A stretch of 64,000 nt of DNA from DASTFY01 sp963829955. Its GTDB lineage: Bacteria; Actinomycetota; Acidimicrobiia; Acidimicrobiales; Ilumatobacteraceae. Below, in pieces: positions 46,219-55,455 of this stretch. How positions within the stretch are numbered: position 1 is the stretch's first letter; every line of letters begins with the position of its first letter. Location: contig CAWHKS010000013.1 of assembly GCA_963829955.1 (NCBI GenBank), positions 1-64,000 on the forward strand, written 5' to 3'. Below the pieces are notes generated by a model. It was given only the letters and a program-made list of their open reading frames with translations, ran no database searches and was not told where the DNA came from. Position numbers and translations under genes: made by a program.

Positions 46219-46363
46219 CGACGATCAGTGAAGCACGCCAGGTTCCCGTTGGCGACCAGCCGGTCGGAACGTCGCCCAACCGGACGCTTCGCGCCGTGGC
46301 CGGGGGTGCGATCGATCTGCAAGGCTGCCGCGGTTCGTTCCGGGTCGACGGGAGGAGGGAGCC

Positions 46364-47620
46364 GTGTCCGACGAGGTCACCGACTGGCGGTCCTACGGGC
46401 TGCGCGACCTCCCACCGATGTCCGCCCGATCGCACGTGGAGCAATCGCCTCCCCCGATCCAGGAGATCGTCGACGAACGGCTGGCCTGCCTGGCCGAACC
46501 TTTCCGCGGGGTGACGACCGACGGCTCGCCGCGTTCAGGCCTGTACCGGCTCGATCAGCGGGCGGGCAGCACTGCCCCCATTGCCGAGGCGGCGCTCCGG
46601 TTCCTCGACGCGCTGACCCCCGAGCAGCGGTCCAGGGCGACGTTCTCGCTGGACGCCCACGAGTGGCGCGAGTGGATCAACGTCCACATGAACTTCTTCC
46701 GCCACGGCGTGATGCTGGAGGACCTGCCGCAGGGGACCCGTGACCTCGCGCTCGCCCTCGTGGCCACCACGCTCTCGGCGCGAGGGATGACGCAGGCCCG
46801 CAACATCATGCGGGTGAACGAGCTGGTCGCCGAGATCTCCGGCCGGCCGGACGAGTTCGGCGAGTGGCCCTACTTCGTGTCGATCTTCGGCTCCCCCGGC
46901 GCCGGCCAGCCCTGGGGGTGGCAGCTCGACGGGCACCACCTCAACGTGAACTGCGTAGTGCTCGACGACCAGATCGTGCTGACACCGACGTTCATGGGGT
47001 CGGAGCCGTGCCGGTTCGTGGACGGTCCGCTTGCCGGGGTGTCGATGTTGGCGGCGGAGGAGCGCGGCGGGCTCGATCTGATCCGCTCCCTCGACTCGGC
47101 GCAGCAGGCTCGAGCCATCCGCTACCCGTCGATCATGCCGGGCGAACTGCCGCTCGAGCTGGAGAACCTGTTCGACGGACGGATCGAGGCGGGCGCCTGC
47201 CACGACAACCGCGTGCTCCCCTACCAGGGAGTCCCCGCCGTCGACCTGAGCGACGCCCAGCGCCAGCTCCTCCTCTCGCTCGTCGGCACGTACGTGGGGC
47301 ACATCGCCGACGAGCACGCCGCGGTCCGCCTCGTCGAGGTGACCAATCACCTCGACGACACGTGGTTCTCCTGGTACGGCGGCACGGGCGACGCCTCCCC
47401 CTTCTACTACCGGGTGCACAACCCGGTCGTGCTGATCGAGTTCGACCACCATCCCGGCGTCGTGTTCGACAACGTCGAGCCGTCGCGGAACCACATCCAC
47501 ACCGTCGTGCGCACGCCCAACGGCGGGGACTACGGCGCGGACCTGCTCCGTCAACACCACGAGCGCTACGACCACTCGGGTGGCGACCACCACCCGCGGC
47601 AACGATCCGACCAGCACTGA
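46364..47620 (+). CDS. DUF3500-family protein
   Basis: 418 residues. The sequence SLDAHEWREWINVHMNFFRH, then SIFGSPGAGQPWGWQLDGHH and NVNCVVLDDQIVLTPTFMGS, and near the end TWFSWYGGTGDASPFYYRVH and VLIEFDHHPG, matches the DUF3500 family. The many His residues (QLDGHHLNVN, EFDHHPG, HIHTVVRTPNGGDYG) look like a metal site. Function is unknown; activity on a small organic substrate is inference. No signal peptide is seen. The downstream cupin gene is 16 bp away. Confidence 0.75.
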   Translation: MSDEVTDWRSYGLRDLPPMSARSHVEQSPPPIQEIVDERLACLAEPFRGVTTDGSPRSGLYRLDQRAGSTAPIAEAALRFLDALTPEQRSRATFSLDAHEWREWINVHMNFFRHGVMLEDLPQGTRDLALALVATTLSARGMTQARNIMRVNELVAEISGRPDEFGEWPYFVSIFGSPGAGQPWGWQLDGHHLNVNCVVLDDQIVLTPTFMGSEPCRFVDGPLAGVSMLAAEERGGLDLIRSLDSAQQARAIRYPSIMPGELPLELENLFDGRIEAGACHDNRVLPYQGVPAVDLSDAQRQLLLSLVGTYVGHIADEHAAVRLVEVTNHLDDTWFSWYGGTGDASPFYYRVHNPVVLIEFDHHPGVVFDNVEPSRNHIHTVVRTPNGGDYGADLLRQHHERYDHSGGDHHPRQRSDQH

Positions 47621-47636
47621 ACGGAGGCCCCGATCC

Positions 47637-48569
47637 ATGCCCTACGACCCGTCAGACCTGCGGACCGCCCTGGCCACCAAGGCCGCCCCGAGCGCCGGCA
47701 CCGGCGCCAACATCCCCGCGCAGTACTTCGAATTCGGCGACTCGGCGCCCGATGACACCTCGGTCAGCGGCGCGACCACGTGGTGGACGCGGAGCCAGAG
47801 CATCATCGTGGCCTTCACGAAGGCCGACTCCGGCGCCGTGCTGGAACGCTCGGGGCAGCCCGACGAGTACGTCGTGCTGGTCGTCGACCCGGGCTCATCA
47901 GTCGAGGCGGTCGCCGGTGACGACCGGGTGGCGGCCGTGGGCCGCGCGCTGCTCGTCGTACCGCCTGGCTCCAGCGCCGTCACGGCCACCTCCGACGCCA
48001 CGATCGTCCGGTTGTTCACGACACAGTCCGACGATCTCGCTGCCCGCTGCCGCAACGCGGACGCCTACGGCGAGCCCGATCCGAACGTGGCGCCGTTCGC
48101 GGCGTGGCCGTCGTCGCCGGCAGGCGACCGGATCCGCGCCTACGACATCGACGCCATCACCGCCGACCCGCAGCGGTTCGGCCGCATCCTCCGCTGCTCG
48201 ACGTTCATGGTGAACTGGTTCTTCGACGCCAAGGGGCCCCGCGACCCGTCCAAGCTGTCGCCCCACCACCACGACGACTTCGAGCAGCTCTCCCTCCAGC
48301 TCGCCGGCGACTACGTCCACCACATCCGCACGCCGTGGACGCCGGATCTCGAGCAGTGGCGCGACGACGAGCACCAGGCCTGTTCGAGCCCGGCCGTGAC
48401 CGTCATCCCGCCGCCCGCCATCCACACCTCCCAGGCGGTGGGCGACGGTTCGCACCTGCTCATCGACATCTTCGCCCCGCCGCGGTACGACTTCTCCGCC
48501 CGGCCGGGCTGGGTGGTCAACGCCGACGACTATCCGGTGCCGGAAGAGGCCGCCGAACCCGTGGGCTGA
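47637..48569 (+). CDS. Cupin-fold protein paired with DUF3500
   Basis: 310 residues. The second half has a cupin metal site (SPHHHDDFEQLSLQLAGDYV, then HIRTPWTPDL, and VTVIPPPAIHTSQAVGDG). The first half repeats a weaker cupin-like barrel. The ligand pattern His-His-Asp-Glu fits a bicupin, possibly a dioxygenase or isomerase. ACGGAGG precedes the ATG. Tight linkage to the DUF3500 gene suggests sequential action on one substrate, which is inference. Confidence 0.7.
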   Translation: MPYDPSDLRTALATKAAPSAGTGANIPAQYFEFGDSAPDDTSVSGATTWWTRSQSIIVAFTKADSGAVLERSGQPDEYVVLVVDPGSSVEAVAGDDRVAAVGRALLVVPPGSSAVTATSDATIVRLFTTQSDDLAARCRNADAYGEPDPNVAPFAAWPSSPAGDRIRAYDIDAITADPQRFGRILRCSTFMVNWFFDAKGPRDPSKLSPHHHDDFEQLSLQLAGDYVHHIRTPWTPDLEQWRDDEHQACSSPAVTVIPPPAIHTSQAVGDGSHLLIDIFAPPRYDFSARPGWVVNADDYPVPEEAAEPVG

Positions 48570-48597
48570 CCTGGCCGCGCCCGACGCCCTGCCGAGG

Positions 48598-49380
48598 TCA
48601 GAGGGTCGGTGCGACGTGGCGGTCGAGGATGCGACGCCAGGCGTTCGACGGCAGGTGCGGGTGGAGCGCGGCCATGCCGAGGCCGTATTTGCTGATGGCC
48701 GATGGTCGCACGTGCAACGACCACAGCGCGCGGTCGAAGTCACCGACAGCGCGGTCGCCCTTGGTCTCGATGATGATGAGGTCGCCCACCCCAACACCTC
48801 CGGCCGACCGCCCGGGCACAGAGCAGTCCAGGTCGACGTCGATGGTCACCCTGCTCGAGCCCAGGACGAGCGTGCTGCGCCCGTACCGGGTGCGCAGCGC
48901 CGGGCCGAGGTGCGCCAGGTGTGGTCTGACGAGCGGGAAACCGTCGAGGAACGCCAGCGACTCCTCGCTGAGCCGACCACCGTCGCCGAGGGCGATCTCG
49001 GCGCGGCGCTTCTCGGTCCGGCCTGTGCGGGTCCTGAACTTGGCCTCGATCCAGCAGCGACCGGCATCGACGTAGGTGCGGGTCCGGACCTTGAAGCGTT
49101 GCGGCCGGCGGCGGGCCGCATCGAGGTAGCTGTCGAACCCGAGCGTGTCGAAGTAGATCGACTCGTAGCGGAACCGGCGCCGGTCGTCGATGTCCAGGAC
49201 CCGGGGCCGGACGGGGAGCAGCTCCATCGCCGCGGCCAGGTGCTCGGAGCTGACGAGGTACTTCCGCTCCGTCCGGGTCTGCCGCTCGGCCAGCGCATCG
49301 AGCTCGTCGAGCGTCACCCCTGGCAGGCCGTCGAGGGCAAAGAGGCACACGGTCGCTGGTGCGTCCGGCGGGGCGATCAC
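48598..49380 (-). CDS. VTC-domain (polyphosphate polymerase-like) protein
   Basis: 260 residues. A tunnel-fold VTC domain is seen with RTERKYLVSSEHLAAAMELL, RRFRYESIYFDTLGFDSY, RFKVRTRTYVDAGRCWIEAK and GDLIIIETKGDRAVGDFD, which hold the basic and acidic residues that bind polyphosphate and metal. Eukaryotic VTC4 makes polyphosphate; bacterial copies are generally uncharacterised. It overlaps the DUF4956 gene by four bases and lies next to a CotH gene, a recurrent actinobacterial set. Confidence 0.85.
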   Translation of the reverse strand: MIAPPDAPATVCLFALDGLPGVTLDELDALAERQTRTERKYLVSSEHLAAAMELLPVRPRVLDIDDRRRFRYESIYFDTLGFDSYLDAARRRPQRFKVRTRTYVDAGRCWIEAKFRTRTGRTEKRRAEIALGDGGRLSEESLAFLDGFPLVRPHLAHLGPALRTRYGRSTLVLGSSRVTIDVDLDCSVPGRSAGGVGVGDLIIIETKGDRAVGDFDRALWSLHVRPSAISKYGLGMAALHPHLPSNAWRRILDRHVAPTL

Positions 49381-49982
49381 GGACGCACTCGGAACTCGGC
49401 GCTGACGTAGTCGGGACGGTCTGGGGGTTGGCCGCGCCGCTGCTCGTAGCGGACGTCGACCACCGTGATGTCGGCGACCAGGTCCAGCTTCCGCACCGCG
49501 ATCCGATGGACGTGGGCACCGAGAAGCTCCTCGAGGCGCTCCCGCAACTCGAGCTCGTCCGGATAGGCGCGATCGAGCGTCACCGTCTGGTGGCGGTAGC
49601 CGCCGAACAGCCGGGGGTGATCACCAACGAGGACAGCGATGACGATGGCCGCCATGAGGGCCGGGCTCATCCAGCCCGGGGTCACGGCGAACCCACCGAG
49701 CAGGCCGAGGGCCAGCGCGGCGAAGTAGTAGGCGATCTCCGGCTGGTCCAGCTCCGCGGAGCGGAGGCGGATGATCGAGAGCACGCCGAAAAGCCCCAGA
49801 CCGAGTCCGGCCGAGATCTGGGCCGACGACAACGCCTGCGTCACGCCCAGGACGCCCACGTTGATCCCGAGATACGCCACCACCATGTCGCGGCGCCGGT
49901 GGCGCGGGAAGTAGAGGCCGAACACGAGCACGGCGACGGCGACGGCGTCGATGGCGAACAGGGCAGCGAGAGACATACCCAC
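49377..49982 (-). CDS. DUF4956 membrane protein
   Basis: 201 residues with four N-terminal membrane helices (SLAALFAIDAVAVAVLVFGL, VVAYLGINVGVLGVTQAL, IAYYFAALALGLLGGFA, ALMAAIVIAVLVG) and a C-terminal cytoplasmic ferredoxin-like domain (YPDELELRERLEELLGAHVH). FGVLSIIRLRSAELDQPEIA is the diagnostic loop. It always travels with VTC genes and may be their membrane partner. ATG at 49982 or 49976. Confidence 0.85.
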   Translation of the reverse strand: MGMSLAALFAIDAVAVAVLVFGLYFPRHRRRDMVVAYLGINVGVLGVTQALSSAQISAGLGLGLFGVLSIIRLRSAELDQPEIAYYFAALALGLLGGFAVTPGWMSPALMAAIVIAVLVGDHPRLFGGYRHQTVTLDRAYPDELELRERLEELLGAHVHRIAVRKLDLVADITVVDVRYEQRRGQPPDRPDYVSAEFRVRP

Positions 49983-50111
49983 GGGTGTACGCCCGGATCC
50001 TGAGCGCCACCTAGGAACGGACCGTGAAGTGCTTGGGCGCGGCAGCTCCGCTCGGCTTTCTCAGCGTTCTCTCGGCCAACGTGGGGGCGGTCCCCAAGTT
50101 CGTCCCCTTCG

Positions 50112-51513
50112 ATGGGGGTCATGCCTGCCTACCTCCCTGCCCATCCGGCGATCGCCATCGCCACGCTCGCCCTCCTCGCGGGCTGCTCCGCCGCGCCCGT
50201 CTCCGCCGCCGCGACATCTTCCACGACGACCGAGGCGTCGACGGCGGCGACGGATGCCGTGGACGCATCCTCGGTCGACCTCGGTGCCGTCGGCACCCTC
50301 GACAGCGCCGAGGTGCACGAGGTGTCCCTGTCGTTCGAGGACGACGACTACCAGGCCATGCTCGACGCCTACACGTCGACCGGGAACAAGGAGTGGATCG
50401 AGGCCACGGTCACGATCGACGGCGAGACCTACGAGCGAGCGGGCATCCGCCTCAAGGGCAACTCCTCGCTGGGCGGTCTGCGGGGCGGCGGCCGGGGTCC
50501 CGGGTCCGGGGTGTCGGCCGAGGACCCGACCACTCTCCCCTGGCTGATCAGGCTCGACGAGTTCGTGGAGGACCAGCAGCACGACGGGCTGACCGAGCTG
50601 GTCGTCCGGTCCAACAACTCGTCCACGGCCCTCAACGAGGCGCTCGCGCTCGAGCTGCTCGACCTCGCCGGCCTGGCCTCGCAGGACGCGGTCGCCACCT
50701 CCTTCAGCGTGAACGGCAGCGAGCCTGCCCTCCGTCTGGCGATCGAGAACCCGGACGACGCATGGATGGCCGACCAACTCGACGCCAGCGGCGCGCTGTA
50801 CAAGGCGGAGAGCAGCGGCGACTACACGTACCGCGGCGACGACCCCGAGGCGTACACCGAGGTGTTCGACCAGGAGGCCGGAGACGACAACGCCGACCTC
50901 ACGCCGCTCATCGAGTTCCTCGACTTCGTCAACAACGCCGACGACGCCACGTTCGAGGCGGAGCTCGAGAGCTGGCTCGACGTGGACGCCTTCGCCACCT
51001 ATCTGGCCATGCAGGAGTTGCTCGCGAACTTCGATGACATCGACGGACCCGGGAACAACGCCTACCTGTACTACGACACCGAGACTGAGCAGTTCACGGT
51101 GGTGCCCTGGGACTACAACCTCGCCTTCGGCTCCCGCCCCGGAGGCGGGGGACCGATCGTGCGCGGCATCGCCCCGGGGGGCGGCGAGATGGTCCCGCCC
51201 CCGGGTGGCGGGATGCCCGCCCCGCCAGGTGATGAGCTGCCGGGAAAATGCCGTCCCAGGCGGGACGGGCGAGCAGGGCGCGGCGCGCGGCCCGGCCGGG
51301 CGCACGAACCCGCTCGTCCAGAGGTTCCTCGCCGTCGACGCCTGGAACGAGCTCTACGAGACCCGCCAGGAAGAGCTGCGGGAGTCGCTGTTCGGCAGCG
51401 GCGTCGCCGCCAAGGTGCTGGCCGCCTGGCAGGGCATCGTCACCTCGAGCGGGCTGGTGGACGCCGACACCGTGACCTCGGAGGCCAGCGGCATCGCCGA
51501 TCAGCTGTCGTGA
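50112..51513 (+). pseudogene. CotH-like lipoprotein kinase, frameshifted near the end
   Basis: A signal peptide ends at the lipobox LLAGCSA, followed by a Ser/Thr linker and a CotH-type kinase-like domain: ATVTIDGETYERAGIRLKGN, NSLGGLRGGGR-like loop, LVVRSNNSSTALNEALALEL and FTVVPWDYNLAFG with the metal-binding Asp. A Gly/Pro-rich insertion follows. Near 51250 an AAAA run changes frame. The other frame continues GRTNPLVQRFLAVDAWNELY to a stop at 51513. It is probably an intact gene with a one-base error. CotH phosphorylates spore-coat proteins in Bacillus; here it is probably linked to the VTC/DUF4956 pair, from which it is divergent. Confidence 0.7.
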
Positions 51514-51559
51514 CGGACGACCACCCACCGGCCGGTGTCGACTGTGGCAGGGTCCTGCC

Positions 51560-52366
51560 ATGACACCGATCGAGCGGTTCCGGCAACTGCACGCCGACGG
51601 CGTGTTCGTGATGCCCAACCCCTACGACGCCGGCTCGGCCAGGGTCCTCGCCGCTCTCGGCTTCCCGGCCCTGGCCACGACCAGCAGCGGCTTCGCGGCC
51701 ACGCTCGGCCGCCTCGACATGACCGTCGACCGCGACGAGATGCTGGCCCACGTCGCCGCGCTGGCCCGGGCCACGGACCTGCCCCTCAACGCCGACTCGG
51801 AACGGTGCTTCGGCGACGACGCCGCCGGCGTCGAGGACACGGTCGAGCGGATCGGCCGAGCGGGCGCGGCCGGCTGCTCGATCGAGGACTGGAACCCGGA
51901 GACGGGAGCGATCGATTCGATCGACGTCGCGACGGAGCGCGTGCACGCGGCAGCCGCCGGCGCCGCCCGCCACGGCGTGGTGCTGACAGCCCGCTGCGAG
52001 AACCACCTCCACGGGTTCGAGGATCTCGACGACACGATCAACCGGTTGGTGGCGTACCGCGAGGCCGGCGCGGAGGTCGTGTACGCACCCGGGCTCATCG
52101 ACCTCGAACAGATCCGGCGCATCGTCGACGAGGTCGGCGTTCCGGTCAACGTCCTGCTCCGGCCGGGCGGGCCCACCGTCGCGCAACTCGGCGACGTGGG
52201 GGTGCGGCGCATCTCGGTCGGGGGCACGCTGGCCCGGATCGCACTCGGGGCCCTTGCCGACGCCGCCCGTCACCTGCTCGCCGACGGCCAGTACGCGCCG
52301 GACGAGCCCGCCCTCGAAGGGCGGCTGGCCGCCACCGCCTTCGCTCCCCCCGCCAAGCGCTCGTAG
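51560..52366 (+). CDS. PEP mutase/isocitrate lyase-family enzyme
   Basis: 268 residues, TIM barrel: FVMPNPYDAGSARVLAALGF, ALATTSSGFAATLGRLD and GAAGCSIEDWNPETGAIDSI with metal-binding acidic residues, then PGGPTVAQLGDVGVRRISVG. It lacks the isocitrate-lyase KKCGH and the PEP-mutase EDKxxxKxNS motifs, so it belongs to the large unassigned subgroup (oxaloacetate decarboxylase- or methylisocitrate-lyase-like). It is the gene before the Fur-family regulator. Confidence 0.85.
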   Translation: MTPIERFRQLHADGVFVMPNPYDAGSARVLAALGFPALATTSSGFAATLGRLDMTVDRDEMLAHVAALARATDLPLNADSERCFGDDAAGVEDTVERIGRAGAAGCSIEDWNPETGAIDSIDVATERVHAAAAGAARHGVVLTARCENHLHGFEDLDDTINRLVAYREAGAEVVYAPGLIDLEQIRRIVDEVGVPVNVLLRPGGPTVAQLGDVGVRRISVGGTLARIALGALADAARHLLADGQYAPDEPALEGRLAATAFAPPAKRS

Positions 52367-52387
52367 CCGGCGGGCCCGCAGCGGCGG

Positions 52388-52406
52388 GATTCTCTGCCAT
52401 TCTCAC
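52388..52406. promoter_or_regulatory. Candidate Zur box upstream of the Fur-family gene
   Basis: Two ATTCTC hexamers 10 bp apart occur (GATTCTCTGCCATTCTCAC). On the other strand GTGAGAATGG matches the site near znuA (GTGAGAATCG). It lies 23-41 bp before the regulator's ATG. Confidence 0.4.
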
Positions 52407-52428
52407 TTGGGCGGGTAGCGTGCCCGGG

Positions 52429-52863
52429 ATGGAGGACGTGGACCAGGTCGCCACCGCGCGGCTGCGCGCCCACGGTCAGCGCTACACGAGGAACCGGCGC
52501 GAGCTGATGGACCTGCTCGCCGCCGCGGCGTCGCCGCTCACCATCCCCGAGATCCTGGAGCGTCGGCCCGGGCTGGCCCAGAGCTCGGTGTACCGCAACC
52601 TGATGCTGCTCGAGCAGTCCGGTCTCGTGCAGCGCATCGTGACGAACGACGACTGGGCCCGCTTCGAGCTGGCCGAGGACCTCACCGAGCACCACCACCA
52701 CCTGATCTGCTCCAACTGCGGCATCGTGCGCGACGTCACCGTCCCGCCCCGGGTCGAGAAGTCGGTGGCCACCGCCTTCGCCGCTATCGCCGACGAGACC
52801 GGATTCCACCTCCAGCACCACCGGCTCGACCTGGTCGGCGTGTGCCCCGCCTGCGCCGCCTGA
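52429..52863 (+). CDS. zur: Fur-family regulator, probably Zur
   Basis: 144 residues. The winged helix HGQRYTRNRRELMDLLAAAA, then IPEILERRPGLAQSSVYRNL is followed by the metal-sensing half HHHHLICSNCGIVRDVTVPP and the CPAC pair that binds structural zinc. Adjacent zinc-importer genes and similar candidate boxes at both loci favour Zur over Fur. Its 3' end meets the convergent permease gene 15 bp away. Confidence 0.75.
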   Translation: MEDVDQVATARLRAHGQRYTRNRRELMDLLAAAASPLTIPEILERRPGLAQSSVYRNLMLLEQSGLVQRIVTNDDWARFELAEDLTEHHHHLICSNCGIVRDVTVPPRVEKSVATAFAAIADETGFHLQHHRLDLVGVCPACAA

Positions 52864-52878
52864 CCGAAGGCGACGGAA

Positions 52879-53703
52879 CTAGGCCCCCGATCGGGCCGTC
52901 ACCACGCGACGCGCACCCGTGGCCGCCAGCGCGAACAGGAAGACGGCGATGGCGAGCACGACGATCGTGCCTCCCGACGGCGTGTCCGCGTAGAACGACA
53001 CCACAACGCCGGCCACTGCGACGGCAACACCGAGGGCCATGCCGGCCAGCACGGTGCCTCGGAAGCTCCTGCTGAAGAGCTGCGCGGTCGCCACCGGCAC
53101 CACCATGAGGGCGCTGACAAGCAGGACACCGATCACCCGCATGGCGACAACGACCGTGAACGCGGTGAGGACGGCCAGCAGCAGGTTCAGCGGCACGACC
53201 GGCAGGCCGGTGGCGTGCGCGAACTCCTCGTCGTTGCTCACGCTGAACAACGCCCGCCCGAGGACGGTGGTGACCAGGAGGACGACGGCGGTCAGCACCG
53301 CAAACACGGCCACGTCGGACCAGCTCGTGGTCGTGATGCTGCCGAAGAGGTAGGCGTCGAGGTTGCGTACCCCAGACGGCGCTCGGCTCACCAGCACGAC
53401 GCCCGCCGCGATGCCGCCGTAGAAGAGCACGGCGAGCGCGATGTCGCCGCTCGTTTGCCCTCGTACACGGATGAGCTCCAGCAGCACCGCGCCGGCAGTG
53501 GCCGTGAGCAGGGCGACACCGACCGGCGCCCGGTCGAGCACCAGGCCGAGCGCGACACCGGTCAACGCGACGTGGCCGAGCCCGTCACCGATGAGCGCCA
53601 GACGCCGCTGCACGAGGAAGATCCCGACCGCGGGTGCCGCGAGGCCCACCAGCACGGCCGCCACCAGCGCGCGGCGCATGAACTCGTACTGCCAGAAGTC
53701 CAT
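52879..53703 (-). CDS. znuB: Zinc/manganese ABC transporter permease
   Basis: 274 residues, eight or more membrane helices of the ABC-3 family: FMRRALVAAVLVGLAAPAVG, RRLALIGDGLGHVALTGVAL, TSGDIALAVLFYGGIAAGVV and RVIGVLLVSALMVVPVATAQ. It works with the ATPase at 53707 (three bases between them) and the lipoprotein at 54453. Confidence 0.9.
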   Translation of the reverse strand: MDFWQYEFMRRALVAAVLVGLAAPAVGIFLVQRRLALIGDGLGHVALTGVALGLVLDRAPVGVALLTATAGAVLLELIRVRGQTSGDIALAVLFYGGIAAGVVLVSRAPSGVRNLDAYLFGSITTTSWSDVAVFAVLTAVVLLVTTVLGRALFSVSNDEEFAHATGLPVVPLNLLLAVLTAFTVVVAMRVIGVLLVSALMVVPVATAQLFSRSFRGTVLAGMALGVAVAVAGVVVSFYADTPSGGTIVVLAIAVFLFALAATGARRVVTARSGA

Positions 53704-53706
53704 GGC

Positions 53707-54456
53707 TCAGGGCCACGGCCCGACGCCGCGAGTGGGCTCGCTGACGGGATGCGGGTCCTCGTCGCCATGACCGAGGACCTCGGCCGGCGTGTGCTCGGGC
53801 GGGCCGTCGCTGACGATCGCACCCGCCTCGAGGCGGGCCACCCGGGTGATGAGCGGAGCGAGCGGTCCGAGCTCGTGCAGCACGACCACGATCGTCGTCC
53901 CGGCGTCGACCAGCTCGGCCATGATCCCGGCCAGCGCCTGGCGGCTCGAGCGGTCGACACCGGCGAGCGGTTCGTCGAGGAACAGGACCTCGGCCCGCCC
54001 GGCCAGCGCCCTCGCCACCAGGGCTCGCCGTTGCTGGCCGCCCGAGAGAGTGGCGACGGGCGCGCCTGTGCGGTCGGCCAGGCCGACGGCGGCGATGGCG
54101 TCGTCTATCGCCTGCCGATCGGCCCCCCGCATCCGCCGGCCGAGGCCGGAGCAAGCGAGCCGTCCCGAGGTCACGACCTCCCTGACGGTCGCCGGGATGG
54201 GACCGGCCGCCTGCTGGCGCTGGGGCACGTAGCCGACCCGGCCGCGGTCATGGAGCTGCCCACCGAACAGCTCGACCTCGCCGCCGAGGCGTTCACACAG
54301 ACCGAGGATCCCCTTCACCAGCGTCGTCTTGCCCGACCCGTTCGGTCCCACGAGCGCCACCACCTCGCCCCGCGCCACGAGCAGGCCGGCCTCCACCGCC
54401 ACCTGCCCGCGGTAGCCGAAGCGGCCGTCCGTCACCCGGACGATGGCGTCGCTCAC
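53707..54456 (-). CDS. znuC: Zinc/manganese ABC transporter ATPase
   Basis: 249 residues: Walker A VGPNGSGKTTLVKGILG, Q-loop YVPQRQQ, signature TLSGGQQRRALVARALA, Walker B VLFLDEPLAGVD and the H-loop VLHEL. It couples ATP hydrolysis to uptake through the adjacent permease. It overlaps the binding-protein gene by ATGA. Confidence 0.9.
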   Translation of the reverse strand: MSDAIVRVTDGRFGYRGQVAVEAGLLVARGEVVALVGPNGSGKTTLVKGILGLCERLGGEVELFGGQLHDRGRVGYVPQRQQAAGPIPATVREVVTSGRLACSGLGRRMRGADRQAIDDAIAAVGLADRTGAPVATLSGGQQRRALVARALAGRAEVLFLDEPLAGVDRSSRQALAGIMAELVDAGTTIVVVLHELGPLAPLITRVARLEAGAIVSDGPPEHTPAEVLGHGDEDPHPVSEPTRGVGPWP

Positions 54457-55404
54457 CGGCAGCCCTGGCCTTCCCGCAGCGTGGCGAGGTTGACCCGCAT
54501 GGCGCTGAAGTAGTCGACGCCGTCCGCGTTTTTCGGTAGCCCTTCGAGAGGGTCGAGCACCGCGATCGTCGCTCCTGTCTCGGCCGCGACCGCCTCCGCC
54601 ACCGCCGGGCTCACCAGGCTCTCGTGGTAGATGGTGGACACGCCGTGCTCATCGACAAATCGTGAGATCTCGGCCAGGTCGGCGGGCGTCGGCTCGCCCT
54701 CCGGGTCCACGCCCCCGATGCCGACCTGAGTGAGGTGATAGCGGTCGGCCAGATAGCCGAACGCGTCATGACCGGTGACCATGGTCCGCGCGTCGCAGTC
54801 CGCCAGCCCTGCGGCGAGCTCCGAGTCGAGCGCCGCCAGCTCCCCGCGGAGCTCGGCGGCGTTGGCCTCGAAGGTGGCCGCGGACCCAGGCTCGAGCGCA
54901 CCGAGCCGCTCGGCGACCTGGTCGGCGACGTCGGCCAGACGGAGGGGATCGAGCCAGAAGTGCGGGTCGGCGGCACCGTGCCCGTCGCCCTCGGCCCGGG
55001 CGGCGTCCGAGTCGCTGGATGGCAGATCGAGGCGCGGCGAACTGACCGACCTCGAGCCCCCGGTCACCGGCTTCGCCGTCCACGGCGTCGTCGACTGCGG
55101 GTGAGAAGCCGGCCAGGTACACGATGAGGTCCGCATCGGCCACGGAGGCGACGTCGCGCGGCGACAGTTCGAGGTCGTGCGGTTCGACCCCGGGTGGCGT
55201 GAGATCGGTGACGGCCACCCGATCGCCGCCGACCTGCTCGGTCACGAAGGCCAACGGGTAGAAGGAAGCGACGGCCTCGACCGCCTGCCCGGACGCATCG
55301 TCACCACCCGCGTCCGTGCCACAGGAAGAGAGGGCGGTCGCGGCGCACAGCACGGGCAGAAGGGCGAGAACCCAGAGGAGGACCGGACGTGAGCGGCGGG
55401 CCAC
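54453..55404 (-). pseudogene. znuA: Zinc-binding lipoprotein of the ABC importer, frameshifted
   Basis: Signal peptide and lipobox LSSCG, then VEAVASFYPLAFVTEQVGGD, GVEPHDLELSPRDVASVADA (first His/Asp ligands) in one frame. After a frameshift near 55035 the other frame has DPHFWLDPLRLADVADQVAE, TMVTGHDAFGYLADRYHLTQ, GIGGVDPEGEPTPADLAEIS and STIYHESLVSPAVAEAVAAE. All ligand regions survive, so a sequence error is likely. It is the first gene of the znuA-C-B operon, with a candidate Zur site upstream. Confidence 0.7.
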
Positions 55405-55416
55405 GCCGCCACGCTA

Positions 55417-55433
55417 TCAGGGAACGATTCTCA
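55417..55433. promoter_or_regulatory. Candidate Zur box upstream of znuA
   Basis: TCAGGGAACGATTCTCA reads TGAGAATCGTTCCCTGA on the coding strand, close to actinobacterial Zur sites (TGAxAATxRTT). It is 13-29 bp upstream of the znuA start. Confidence 0.45.
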
Positions 55434-55455
55434 CTCCTGTTCCGGGGCCGCTTGC

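Noticed and set aside
51560..52366. True PEP mutase and a phosphonate pathway together with the PhnZ-like protein
   Set aside because: The mutase motif EDKxxxKxNS is absent, and no phosphonate transport or tailoring genes accompany it; the genes are 20 kb apart.
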